From Fimenecus sp051881435 (GTDB lineage Bacteria > Bacillota > Clostridia > Oscillospirales > Acutalibacteraceae): a DNA stretch of 64,000 nucleotides. The stretch's first letter is position 1. Each line of letters begins with the position of its first letter. The translations under genes and the position numbers were made by a program. A model generated the notes under the pieces. That model was given only the letters and a program-made list of their open reading frames with translations. It had not been told where the DNA came from and searched no databases. The stretch lies in contig JBJEPW010000034.1 of NCBI GenBank assembly GCA_051881435.1, positions 1 to 64,000 on the forward strand. Direction: 5' to 3'. Of the stretch, positions 1 through 7,833 are shown piece by piece.

Positions 1-2
1 CC

Positions 3-80
3 GATTTTGAATATCATTGGAACTACATCGAATACAACGCATTAAAGGAATATTCAAATATAAAAGGAGAAGCAAAATGA
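3..80 (+). CDS. 3' end of an unidentified upstream gene (partial)
   Basis: The third frame is open from the window edge for 25 codons and ends in a TGA at 78-80 that overlaps the purB ATG at 77 (ATGA). This four-base overlap is typical of translational coupling, and several other gene pairs in the window use it. The visible tail is rich in Tyr, Asn and Lys and is too short to assign to a family. The frame could be open by chance, but the ATGA junction and the Shine-Dalgarno for purB lying inside it favour a real operon partner. Confidence 0.5.
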   Translation, partial: DFEYHWNYIEYNALKEYSNIKGEAK

Positions 81-1507
81 AGGATATTTACGAGAGCCCG
101 CTTAATTCAAGATATTCAAGCAAGGAAATGAAGTATATTTTCTCCCCTGATTTTAAGTTTAAAACATGGAGAAAGCTTTGGGTTGCCCTTGCGGAAAGTG
201 AAATGGAATTGGGGCTTAATATCACACAGGAGCAGGTTGATGAATTAAAGGCAAATATGGACAACATAAATTACGAGGTTGCCGAAGCTCGCGAAAAGGA
301 AGTCCGCCACGATGTAATGAGCCATGTATATGCTTACGGTCAGCAGTGCCCCAAAGCAAAGGGAATTATCCATCTGGGCGCAACCTCCTGCTATGTTGGC
401 GACAATACCGATGTTATAACCATGACCGAGGGCTTGAAGCTTGTCCGCAAAAAGCTTGTAAATCTTATGGATAAGCTTTCAAAGTTTGCTTTGGAATATA
501 AGGATATGCCTTGCCTTGCCTTTACCCATTTTCAGCCGGCACAGCCCACAACCGTAGGCAAAAGAGCATCTCTTTGGCTTATGGATTTGGTTATGGATAT
601 GGAACAGCTTGAATTTCAGCTTTCGAAGATGCGCCTTTTAGGCTCAAAGGGTACAACAGGTACACAGGCAAGCTTTATGGAGCTTTTTGACGGCGATACG
701 GATAAAATCAAGGAGCTTGACCGTAAAATTGCCGAAAAAATGGGCTTTAACGAAACCTTTCCCGTTTCGGGACAGACTTATCCCCGTAAGCTTGATTATC
801 ATGTGCTTTCCGTACTTTCCTCAATCGCACAGTCCGCGTCTAAATTCTCCAACGATATGCGCCTTTTACAGCATCTTAAAGAGCTTGAAGAGCCCTTTGA
901 GAAAAATCAGATAGGCTCGTCGGCTATGGCGTATAAGCGCAATCCTATGAGAAGCGAGAGAATTTCTTCCCTTGCAAGATATGTAATCTGCGATACGGTA
1001 AATCCTGCAATCACCGCTTCTACACAGTGGTTTGAAAGAACGCTTGATGACTCCGCAAACAAGAGAATAAGCGTTGCCGAGGCCTTTTTGGCGGTTGACG
1101 CTATTTTGGAGCTTTATATAAATATCGTCAGCGGAATAGTGGTTTATCCCAAGATGATTGAAAAGCGTCTTCAAAGCGAACTTCCCTTTATGGCCACCGA
1201 AAATATTATGATGGCGGCAGTTAAAAAAGGCGGCGACCGCCAGGAGCTTCACGAAAAAATCCGCTGTCATTCAATGGACGCAGGCCGTGTTGTCAAGGTT
1301 GAGGGTAAGGAGAACGATTTGCTTTATCGCATAGCAAATGATGCGTCCTTCGGCTTGACGCTTGAGGAAATTCAGGCGGAAATGAAGCCTGAAAATTTCG
1401 TGGGCAGAGCCCCTCAGCAGGTGGAGGAAATGGTCCGCGACTATGTAACCCCCATCATAGAAAAGTATAAAGACGATTTGGGCATAAGCGTTGAGATTAA
1501 GGTGTAA
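77..1507 (+). CDS. purB: Adenylosuccinate lyase
   Basis: A 476-residue enzyme of the fumarase/aspartase superfamily. It cleaves SAICAR and adenylosuccinate, releasing fumarate, in cytosolic purine synthesis. The superfamily signature GSSAMAYKRNPMRSER is present near residue 285, along with the conserved HLGATSCYVGDNTD and THFQPAQPTTVGKR segments. ATG 77 is chosen over the longer frame from 17 because AAAAGGAG lies just upstream and the family N-terminus begins at this Met. The ATG overlaps the stop of the preceding partial gene. Full length for the family; no anomaly seen. Confidence 0.96.
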   Translation: MKDIYESPLNSRYSSKEMKYIFSPDFKFKTWRKLWVALAESEMELGLNITQEQVDELKANMDNINYEVAEAREKEVRHDVMSHVYAYGQQCPKAKGIIHLGATSCYVGDNTDVITMTEGLKLVRKKLVNLMDKLSKFALEYKDMPCLAFTHFQPAQPTTVGKRASLWLMDLVMDMEQLEFQLSKMRLLGSKGTTGTQASFMELFDGDTDKIKELDRKIAEKMGFNETFPVSGQTYPRKLDYHVLSVLSSIAQSASKFSNDMRLLQHLKELEEPFEKNQIGSSAMAYKRNPMRSERISSLARYVICDTVNPAITASTQWFERTLDDSANKRISVAEAFLAVDAILELYINIVSGIVVYPKMIEKRLQSELPFMATENIMMAAVKKGGDRQELHEKIRCHSMDAGRVVKVEGKENDLLYRIANDASFGLTLEEIQAEMKPENFVGRAPQQVEEMVRDYVTPIIEKYKDDLGISVEIKV

Positions 1508-1535
1508 AAATAAGAAAACTAAATAACGCAATTTT

Positions 1536-1569
1536 AGGGCGGTGAGGCTTTCCTTACTGCCCTGATTTT
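1536..1569 (+). terminator. Terminator after purB
   Basis: A GC-rich hairpin with arms 1536-1547 and 1552-1563, allowing G-U pairs, and a four-base loop, followed by a short T-containing tract. It lies 29 bases after the purB stop and separates purB from the DpnI-like gene. Confidence 0.6.
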
Positions 1570-1582
1570 ATGCAAAATAGTA

Positions 1583-1611
1583 TTGCTATTATTCGCAAAG
1601 TAGAATATAAT
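1583..1611 (+). promoter_or_regulatory. Sigma-A promoter of the DpnI-like gene
   Basis: TTGCTA at 1583-1588 and TATAAT at 1606-1611 with a 17-base spacer, 45 bases before the ATG at 1657. It gives the restriction gene its own transcription start downstream of the purB terminator. Confidence 0.65.
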
Positions 1612-1656
1612 TATATACAGATAATATGAATTAAAACAACACGGAAGAATAAGTAT

Positions 1657-2427
1657 ATGAATCTTACTTTTGATATTCAATCAACAGAAAAATATCATTC
1701 TGCTTCTCAAATAACGAGAGTTTTAACTGAAACATGGGTACATGAAAACATGTATTGCCCAAGATGCGGGAATTTAACGATAAATAGATTTGAGAACAAC
1801 AGACCTGTAGCAGATTTCTTTTGCCCTGCATGTCGAAACGAATACGAGCTAAAAAGCAAATCGGGAAGTTTATCTAAAAAAGTAAATGACGGTGCTTATG
1901 AAACGATGATAAAGCGCATTACAAGCAATCAGAATCCGGACTTTTTCTTTATGAACTATTCAAAAACAGAACATAAAGTTAAAGATTTTATTATAGTACC
2001 CAAGCATTTCTTTACACCGAGCATTATTGAAAAGAGAAAACCGTTAGCACCGACAGCGCGCAGAGCAGGTTGGGTCGGATGCAATATATTAGTAGGCAAA
2101 ATACCTACACAGGGCAAAATTCCAATTATTTCAAATGGTAATGTGCTTGATAAAAATAATATTATAAAACAGGTGAACAGAAGCAGAAAACTTGAAACAA
2201 GCAGTTTAGAAAGTCGCGGTTGGCTCATGGATGTTCTAAATTGCGTAAACACGGTGGAAGACAATGAGTTTTCATTAAGTCAAATTTATATTTTTGAAAA
2301 TGAATTGCAAGAGAAACATCCGAATAACAATAATGTAAAGCCGAAAATCAGACAACAATTGCAATTTTTACGAGATAAGGGCTTCATTGAGTTTTTAGGT
2401 AACGGAAAGTACAAAAAGATACTATAA
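1657..2427 (+). CDS. dpnI: DpnI-type methyl-directed restriction endonuclease
   Basis: A 256-residue protein recognisable as a full-length DpnI homologue (DpnI is about 254 residues). DpnI cuts GATC only when adenine is N6-methylated, so it attacks incoming DNA from Dam+ sources. The PD-(D/E)xK site is seen as D53, E64 and K66 (the last two in ELK). A four-cysteine zinc site is formed by C34, C37, C56 and C59. The long identical block PLAPTARRAGW and a C-terminal winged-helix region ending near KIRQQLQFLRDKGFIEF are kept; in DpnI this C-terminal domain also binds methylated DNA. The gene stands alone with its own promoter and terminator and has no dpnC, dpnD or methylase beside it. Its codons are visibly more A/T-rich than those of purB or the M28 gene, suggesting transfer. 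Assignment to the family is firm; activity is inferred. Confidence 0.93.
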   Translation: MNLTFDIQSTEKYHSASQITRVLTETWVHENMYCPRCGNLTINRFENNRPVADFFCPACRNEYELKSKSGSLSKKVNDGAYETMIKRITSNQNPDFFFMNYSKTEHKVKDFIIVPKHFFTPSIIEKRKPLAPTARRAGWVGCNILVGKIPTQGKIPIISNGNVLDKNNIIKQVNRSRKLETSSLESRGWLMDVLNCVNTVEDNEFSLSQIYIFENELQEKHPNNNNVKPKIRQQLQFLRDKGFIEFLGNGKYKKIL

Positions 2428-2452
2428 GGTGACATAATGTAATAGACTATAA

Positions 2453-2491
2453 AAAAACGGTGCAACTATTTCTTTAAGTTGCACCGTTTTT
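2453..2491. terminator. Bidirectional terminator between dpnI and the VanY-like gene
   Basis: A near-perfect stem with arms 2453-2467 and 2477-2491 and a nine-base loop. A-run and T-run flanks serve both strands between two convergent genes. Confidence 0.8.
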
Positions 2492-2512
2492 GCAGTCTGA
2501 TTCTATTTAATT

Positions 2513-3370
2513 TCAAACCGCGCCAAGGTATTCTTCAAGGCATTTATTGGTTTGTTTCATTTCCTTTGCGGCATCAATGCCTACATATCGCCAATGCCAG
2601 GGCTGATAAATCATACCCGTCACATCTGTTTTGTCCTCGGGATAGCGGAGGATAAATCCGTAATTATGGGCGTTTTCCGTAAGCCATTTGTATTCGTTTG
2701 TTGAGGCAAAGCCTGCGCTTGCGCTTGAAATATCAACCGCGAGTCCCGCTCCGTTTTCACTGCATCCGGCAGGCTCAATCCGTTTTTGTGCGTTTGCCTC
2801 TGCCTCTTCTTTCGTCATATTTTGAAGCATAAACGCCTGAACCTTGTTGTCGTAATTGGTTTGCTGACGGCTGTAACTGCAATATCCCGCATAAGGAGTC
2901 AGTATAACATTCTGCGCGAGGGCGTCGTTATACATTTTCTTGTACGCCTCGGCAACACGGCTGTCCGCTGTAACGGAGCTTCCCTCAATTACGGGAGCGA
3001 GAGAGGGAGAATAGCTCTTTGCGAGAGGATAACTGCGGTTTATAAGCGTAAGCGACCAATACTCGCTTGAAAGTATATCAACGGGATTGTAGTTTGACCA
3101 GTCAACAGGCGGGTCGGTGGGCTCCTCAACGGGCTCCGAGGTGCTTTCCTCCTCAATTACGAGCGGTTCCTCCTGCGAAACGGCTTCGTTAGGAGCTTCG
3201 GTTGACGGTTCTGTGGAGGCAGGCGCTTCGGTAACGCTTTCAAGCTCAATCTTAATCTGATTGTAGCCTTTTCCACGGCAAAAAGCCGCATATAAAACGG
3301 TGAGCATACCCAAAATTATCACAAGGGACGCAAACAGATATATTTTTATTTTTAAACGCTTTTTTTTCAT
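2513..3370 (-). CDS. VanY/LdcB-like D-Ala-D-Ala carboxypeptidase domain protein with altered active site
   Basis: A 285-residue membrane-anchored extracellular protein: basic N-terminus, one membrane segment at about residues 8-28, a Thr/Pro/Glu-rich linker to about residue 90, then a peptidase M15B (VanY) domain. Active members of this family use SxHxxGxAxD and E-P-W-H-W/Y-R-Y-V-G to bind zinc and catalyse. Here the first motif reads SENGAGLAVD (zinc-ligand His replaced by Asn) and the second QPWHWRYVG (catalytic Glu replaced by Gln). Asp and the last His are kept. This suggests a non-catalytic peptidoglycan-binding relative, or one with changed chemistry. ATG 3370 is preferred over 3397 because AAAGGA lies at proper spacing before it. 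Confidence 0.85.
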   Translation of the reverse strand: MKKKRLKIKIYLFASLVIILGMLTVLYAAFCRGKGYNQIKIELESVTEAPASTEPSTEAPNEAVSQEEPLVIEEESTSEPVEEPTDPPVDWSNYNPVDILSSEYWSLTLINRSYPLAKSYSPSLAPVIEGSSVTADSRVAEAYKKMYNDALAQNVILTPYAGYCSYSRQQTNYDNKVQAFMLQNMTKEEAEANAQKRIEPAGCSENGAGLAVDISSASAGFASTNEYKWLTENAHNYGFILRYPEDKTDVTGMIYQPWHWRYVGIDAAKEMKQTNKCLEEYLGAV

Positions 3371-3564
3371 ATCATTTTTTCCTTTAAGTATCTGCACTTT
3401 GAGTATAGTTTATTATTTTTTTCTTCGCTTGTCAATAATCCCGTAATTTTGCGGTAAAAAAACGGAAAAAATTTCAATTTTAATAGTGACTTGACAGCGA
3501 AAGTATGATAGAATGTCGGTGTATATTTATTTAATACCGAAAAATCCGCGGAGGTAAAAGCAAA

Positions 3565-4833
3565 ATGAAAGCAAGCGAAAGCAACAGTCACTATGCTTCA
3601 AAGGTTCGTGAATGTACGAATTTTGCGGCAAGAGAGGTAAAAAAAGTGTGCGCAAATATCGGTCCCCGTCCCTCGGGCGAGGAGGGTGAGAAAAAGGCGC
3701 AGGATTATGTTGAAGAGCTGATGGCGCCTATCGCCGACGAGGTGAAAAGAGAAAAATTTTCTCTGCACCCCAAGGCTTTTATGGGTTGGGTGCTTGTTGA
3801 CGGTATTATGATGCTTATTTCTGCGGCGCTTATGATACTTGCGCTGTCAGGTGCGGTTCCTGCCGCCGCTGTCGCTCTTAAAGCTTTGGCAACGGTATTG
3901 AGCGTGGCGTCTCTCGTATTCCTTTTAGGCGAATTTCTTTTCTACAAACAAATTATGGACCCGTTTTTCCCGAAAAGAGAGTCGAGCAATGTGCTTTGCG
4001 TGAGAAAAGCCTCGGGCGAGACGAAAAAGCGCATAATCCTTGCAGGTCATATAGATTCCGCTTATGAATGGAGATACACCCATTTGGGCGGCGGAAAGCT
4101 TTTAATGGCTGTAATTATTGCAGGTATCGGTTCTCTTGTTTTGTCTTTGATTATTGATGTGCTTTCATTTTTCGATTTGGGCAATATTGCAAACATCGTC
4201 CTGCTTGTCATTCAGTGTGTTGCCGTGCCGGGCTTTGTGCTTGTTCTTTTCTTCGTTAACTGGAAGATGTGCGTTGACGGCGCAAACGATAATTTAACAG
4301 GCGTTTTTGCATCAATGGCTGTGCTTAAATATCTTAAAGATAATGATATTCGCTTTGAAAACACAGAGGTTGTTGCAATGTCAACCGGCTGTGAAGAGGC
4401 GGGTCTGAGAGGCGCCAAGGCGTTTGCAAAGGCTCACTCAAAGGAGTATAAGGACAGCGGCGTTGAAACGGTGTATATGGCTGTTGATACCCTTCGCGAT
4501 TATGACTATATGGGCGTTTACAACAAGGATATGACAGGCACCGTAAAGCTTGATGCTCAGGCGGCTGAAATGGTTAAAAAAGCCTGTGAAAACGCAGGCT
4601 ACGATATACCCTTTGCATCTGTTTTCTTCGGGTCGTCCGATGCGGCGGCGGCACAGCAGGGCGGAATAAAATCCGTTGCTCTTGCCGCTATGGATCCCAC
4701 ACCCGCAAGATATTATCATACAAGAGGCGATACAGCGGATAATCTTGATATTAAAACCTTTGAGGCGGGAATCAAGATTATGCTTGAAACCGTGTTCTTG
4801 TTTGATGAACAGGGGCTTCGCGACAAATATTGA
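3565..4833 (+). CDS. Membrane-associated M28 family zinc metallopeptidase
   Basis: A 422-residue protein with an M28 aminopeptidase fold. Putative metal ligands are visible in order: GHIDSA (about residue 167), DGANDNLTG (about 237), CEEAGLRG (about 273), VDT (about 308) and YYHTRGDT near the end. Hydrophobic segments around residues 70-130 and 175-230 suggest several membrane passes interrupting the peptidase fold, so it is probably a membrane aminopeptidase acting at or inside the membrane. GGAGGTAAA lies just before ATG 3565. The lipoprotein gene follows 25 bases downstream, so the two are likely cotranscribed. Substrate unknown. Confidence 0.8.
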   Translation: MKASESNSHYASKVRECTNFAAREVKKVCANIGPRPSGEEGEKKAQDYVEELMAPIADEVKREKFSLHPKAFMGWVLVDGIMMLISAALMILALSGAVPAAAVALKALATVLSVASLVFLLGEFLFYKQIMDPFFPKRESSNVLCVRKASGETKKRIILAGHIDSAYEWRYTHLGGGKLLMAVIIAGIGSLVLSLIIDVLSFFDLGNIANIVLLVIQCVAVPGFVLVLFFVNWKMCVDGANDNLTGVFASMAVLKYLKDNDIRFENTEVVAMSTGCEEAGLRGAKAFAKAHSKEYKDSGVETVYMAVDTLRDYDYMGVYNKDMTGTVKLDAQAAEMVKKACENAGYDIPFASVFFGSSDAAAAQQGGIKSVALAAMDPTPARYYHTRGDTADNLDIKTFEAGIKIMLETVFLFDEQGLRDKY

Positions 4834-4858
4834 TAAATTCACCGAGAGGGGAATAAAG

Positions 4859-5986
4859 ATGAAGAAAAAAATATACAGAATAGTAAGCCTTATTCTTGTT
4901 GCCGTACTTATGGTAACTTCATTTGCAGGCTGCGGAACACAAGCCGAAAAGCCGAAGGCTGTTACGGTTAAAACCGATTTGCAGGACGCAAAGTTCGTGC
5001 TGACCTACGGGGGTTTGAGAAAAGTTTTGCCCGGTGACAAGCTGGCAACGCTTTTTGAGAATACCAAAAAGAAAACCGATGACAAAACCGTTGAGCTTTC
5101 TTATTATGAGCTTGTTTCCACCTTCGGCGGAGAGAAATATTTCGATGACCTTCTTGCGATTATTCCTGCCGAGCAGATGGCAAAGCTTACTGCAAATCAA
5201 CAGCAGGTGCTTGATTATTTCAACAACCTGATTAACGGTATTAAGGAAAACGGCTCTGCAAGAGTTTCGTATAATGAATATTTCTGGATTGACCATAACG
5301 ATGAGGTTGTTTTTAAATCTGCCGACGGTAAAGAACTTGAAAATCAGGATGTTTTCCGTGCCGCTTTCCGTTTGTATGCCGACACAGCCTTGCAGGACAT
5401 AGGAAGCTTTCTTATGAACAAGGGGCAGGACGAGGCAACGGATTACGGCGCAGATTTGAGCCGGGTTATGTATCCTTTGGGTGAGAAGTATGCAAGCCGC
5501 CTCACTCTTGACGACCTTTATACGGATAAAGAAACAAAAACATATCCCATTTATTCCTCGGTAATTCCCATGCTCGTAAACGATATTGACGAAAACGGCG
5601 ACAATGCAGAGGACGAACGGGGCGAATATATCTTTGTTCCTACGGAGCTTAACCGTACAATCTGCATAACGGTGAAGCCGCAGGAGGAAAGCGTTAAGAA
5701 GGCATTTTCAATCCGTGAAAAAGACGGAATTATGGAGCAGTTCAAAACAGCGGAAAGCTATATGACGCTCAATTCCTTTGAAATTGCCTTTAAGCCCTGC
5801 AAAATCACGGCAGGCATAAACGCGGTAAACGACGAAATGACATATGTTACATACGATAAGAATATGGTTATAACCGCAAATGTTACCTTTACGGGCGCGC
5901 TGGCGCAGTACGGCAACGTAATTGTGGAATTCCCCTGCACCTCACAGCTTACATATAACTTCGGCTGGAAAGAAGCGGCGGAATAA
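4859..5986 (+). CDS. Predicted lipoprotein of unknown function
   Basis: A 375-residue secreted protein. The N-terminus has a basic start (KKKIYR), a hydrophobic core and a lipobox-like SFAGC with the Cys at about residue 21, as expected for signal peptidase II processing. The mature part is acidic and mixed alpha/beta with no motif I recognise. ATG 4859 is chosen over the in-frame 4676 start because it follows a GAGAGGGG Shine-Dalgarno and begins the signal peptide; the longer form would overlap the M28 gene. No family name can be given. Confidence 0.75.
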   Translation: MKKKIYRIVSLILVAVLMVTSFAGCGTQAEKPKAVTVKTDLQDAKFVLTYGGLRKVLPGDKLATLFENTKKKTDDKTVELSYYELVSTFGGEKYFDDLLAIIPAEQMAKLTANQQQVLDYFNNLINGIKENGSARVSYNEYFWIDHNDEVVFKSADGKELENQDVFRAAFRLYADTALQDIGSFLMNKGQDEATDYGADLSRVMYPLGEKYASRLTLDDLYTDKETKTYPIYSSVIPMLVNDIDENGDNAEDERGEYIFVPTELNRTICITVKPQEESVKKAFSIREKDGIMEQFKTAESYMTLNSFEIAFKPCKITAGINAVNDEMTYVTYDKNMVITANVTFTGALAQYGNVIVEFPCTSQLTYNFGWKEAAE

Positions 5987-5987
5987 A

Positions 5988-6400
5988 TTTAAAATTGAAA
6001 ATGGAAAATTGAAAATTAAAAGTTTTTTGATGTTTCGTAGGGGACGATGCCTTTCATCGTCCCGTAAAAATTACGGAAAACCAAATTCAACCGTGTAGGG
6101 CGGGGGCTTGCTCCCGCCGTTTTTCATTTAATGAATATTGAAGAATGATGGAAATTTTCACAAAATTTGTAAGGGACAATTCCCCCATCGCCCCGAAAAA
6201 ATCACATATACACCATTGGCGTGATGTAATTTATCGGGCGGGCATGGAAACCCGCCCCTACAACAATCACGCCCTACCTTTAATTTTATCATAAAACTGT
6301 ATACTATGTCCTTACACTCTTGTTTACTATGTTATTACACTATACATCGCGAATCGCACCTACAAGGTATTCACCTGATTTTACAATCATAAAAATCTTT
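5988..6400. repeat. Intergenic stretch of palindromic repeats
   Basis: The spacer has no supportable gene. It contains an A-rich direct repeat (5988-6020, recurring at 30517-30548) followed by three GC-rich palindromes: 6037-6063 (arms GGGACGATG/CATCGTCCC), 6095-6125 (GGCGGG/CCCGCC) and 6234-6262 (CGGGCGGG...CCCGCCC). Each is bordered by GTAGGG, or its complement CCCTAC, on one side. Close copies occur at 20742-20770, 25086-25108, 28345-28590 and 30481-30760, so this is a dispersed family. Confidence 0.8.
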
Positions 6401-6409
6401 AAAAAACAG

Positions 6410-6437
6410 TTGACATACGAAAAATATATGTTATAAT
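6410..6437 (+). promoter_or_regulatory. Sigma-A promoter of the infC-rpmI-rplT operon
   Basis: Consensus TTGACA at 6410-6415 and TATAAT at 6432-6437 with a 16-base spacer. It lies upstream of a roughly 180-base leader carrying hairpins, as in other Firmicutes infC operons. Confidence 0.85.
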
Positions 6438-6444
6438 AACAGAG

Positions 6445-6568
6445 CAATAAAGCAGAACGGATTATTTTGTTCTCACCCTGCGGCGTATGTGCCGCCCGGT
6501 CAATAACTTTTTAGTTTTTTGAGTTTGTGTAAAGGTGCGGGCAGAATTATCTGTCCGCATTTTAATTT
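6445..6568 (+). promoter_or_regulatory. L20-type ribosomal leader with attenuator hairpin
   Basis: The leader RNA contains a GCGGC/GCCGC hairpin (6480-6495) and then a stem (6536-6544 with 6551-6559) followed by TTTTAATTT, which has the form of an intrinsic terminator ahead of infC. In Bacillus and relatives, L20 binds such a leader and promotes premature termination of infC-rpmI-rplT. Position, order of elements and downstream genes fit; I have not matched it to the covariance model. Confidence 0.65.
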
Positions 6569-6619
6569 CGCCGTGCAGGCGGCCGCGCGTCGCCTAAGGG
6601 CTTTGAGAGGTGTTCGTTT

Positions 6620-7138
6620 ATCAGTACCAAAGAATTGCAAATCAATGAAGAAATCAGAGACAAAGAGGTCAGAGTAATTACCGATGACGGTGAGCAGCTT
6701 GGCATTATGTCCGCAAAGGACGCTCTTAAAAAAGCCGAGCAGAAAAATCTTGACCTTGTTAAGGTTGCTCCTCAGGCCAATCCGCCCGTATGCAAAATTA
6801 TGGACTACGGAAAGTACCGCTTTGAGCAGGCTAAACGCGAAAAGGAAGCCAAAAAGAATCAGCGCATAGTTGAAACTAAGGAAATCAGGCTGTCTGTTAA
6901 CATTGATACGCATGACTTTGATACAAAGCTGAACCATGCTCTTAAATTCCTTAAAGCAGGCAACAAGGTAAAGGTTTCCATCCGTTTCAGAGGCCGTGAA
7001 ATGGCTCACGCTCATTTGGGCAACGGTATTATGGACAGATTTGCCGAGGCCTGCGCAGAGTTGGGAACGGTTGATAAGCCCGCAAAGCTTGAGGGCAGAC
7101 AAATGCTTATGTTCCTCTCTCCCAAGTCGTCGAAATAA
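6620..7138 (+). CDS. infC: Translation initiation factor IF-3, probable ATC start
   Basis: IF3 binds the 30S subunit and enforces correct initiator tRNA and start-codon selection. Conserved blocks are visible: INEEIRDKEVRVI, PPVCKIMDYGKYRFEQ, and the C-domain KVSIRFRGREMAH. No ATG or GTG exists in frame at a sensible place. ATC at 6620 lies nine bases after GAGAGG and gives the clostridial N-terminus STKELQINEEIRD; TTG 6635 is the alternative but has no well-spaced Shine-Dalgarno. Rare start codons are a known autoregulatory device of infC, because IF3 itself discriminates against them. Length about 172 residues. Confidence 0.92.
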   Translation: MSTKELQINEEIRDKEVRVITDDGEQLGIMSAKDALKKAEQKNLDLVKVAPQANPPVCKIMDYGKYRFEQAKREKEAKKNQRIVETKEIRLSVNIDTHDFDTKLNHALKFLKAGNKVKVSIRFRGREMAHAHLGNGIMDRFAEACAELGTVDKPAKLEGRQMLMFLSPKSSK

Positions 7139-7171
7139 GTGATGTATTATATTGTTTAGGAGGATATTATT

Positions 7172-7369
7172 ATGCCGAAGATCAAAACACACAGCGGAGC
7201 AAAAAAGCGCTTCAAGATGTCAAAAAACGGTAAGCCCATGAGAGCTCATGCTAACAAATCTCACATCCTTACCAAGAAGAGCACAAAGAGAAAGAGAAAT
7301 CTCCGCAAGACTGCCGTTGCAGATACTACAAACTGCAAGCAGATTAAGCGTCTTATTCCCTATAAATAA
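7172..7369 (+). CDS. rpmI: 50S ribosomal protein L35
   Basis: 65 residues, highly basic, beginning MPKIKTHSGAKKRFK and containing HILTKKSTKRKRNLR, characteristic of bacterial L35. AGGAGG lies nine bases before the ATG. It sits between infC and rplT, the conserved order, and is likely controlled by the same L20-responsive leader. Confidence 0.97.
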   Translation: MPKIKTHSGAKKRFKMSKNGKPMRAHANKSHILTKKSTKRKRNLRKTAVADTTNCKQIKRLIPYK

Positions 7370-7417
7370 TCGAGCGCCTTTAAAAGGCGATTACTCAACT
7401 AACGGAGGTAAAGAGAA

Positions 7418-7774
7418 ATGGCACGAATTAAAGGTGCGATGATGACTCGCAAAAGAAGAAATAAAGTATTAAAGCTTGCAAAGGGCTACTACGGCTCAAA
7501 GAGCAATCTTTTCAAAACAGCTAAGCAGGCTGTTATGAAGTCCGGTCAGTATGCATATGTAGGAAGAAAGCAGAAAAAGCGTGATTTCAGAAAGCTCTGG
7601 ATTACAAGAATTTCCGCTGCTTGCAAAATGAACGGAATGAACTATTCAACATTCATCAACGGTCTTAAAAAAGCAGGAATTGACCTTAACCGTAAAATGC
7701 TTTCAGAGATTGCTATTGCGGATCCCGCAGCATTCACAGCACTTACCGAAAAGGCAAAGGAAGCTCTTAAATAA
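7418..7774 (+). CDS. rplT: 50S ribosomal protein L20
   Basis: 118 residues with the L20 hallmarks: RRNKVLKLAKGYYGSKS near residue 13, YVGRKQKKRDFRKLWI near residue 47 and GLKKAGIDLNRKMLSEIA. L20 is needed for early 50S assembly and is the usual autogenous repressor of this operon. A strong ACGGAGG site precedes the ATG. It is followed by a terminator at 7788-7820. Confidence 0.97.
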   Translation: MARIKGAMMTRKRRNKVLKLAKGYYGSKSNLFKTAKQAVMKSGQYAYVGRKQKKRDFRKLWITRISAACKMNGMNYSTFINGLKKAGIDLNRKMLSEIAIADPAAFTALTEKAKEALK

Positions 7775-7787
7775 GAATCAGTTAAAT

Positions 7788-7822
7788 AACCACGCCGAGT
7801 TCCCCTCGCGCGTGGTTTTGCA
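7788..7822 (+). terminator. Terminator after rplT
   Basis: An ACCACGC/GCGTGGT stem with a loop of about 15 bases, then TTTTG. It closes the ribosomal operon before the methyltransferase gene. Confidence 0.65.
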
Positions 7823-7833
7823 TTTTAAAAATT

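Noticed and set aside
866..1270. Antisense frame of 134 codons within purB
   Set aside because: Lies wholly opposite a conserved gene, with no start signals; typical shadow frame.
3491..3514. TTGACA and TAGAAT ahead of the M28 gene as a promoter
   Set aside because: The spacer is only 12 bases, too short for a sigma-A promoter; the real promoter of this gene was not located.
4676..4858. Longer N-terminus for the lipoprotein
   Set aside because: It would overlap the M28 gene end and bury the signal peptide; ATG 4859 has a Shine-Dalgarno.
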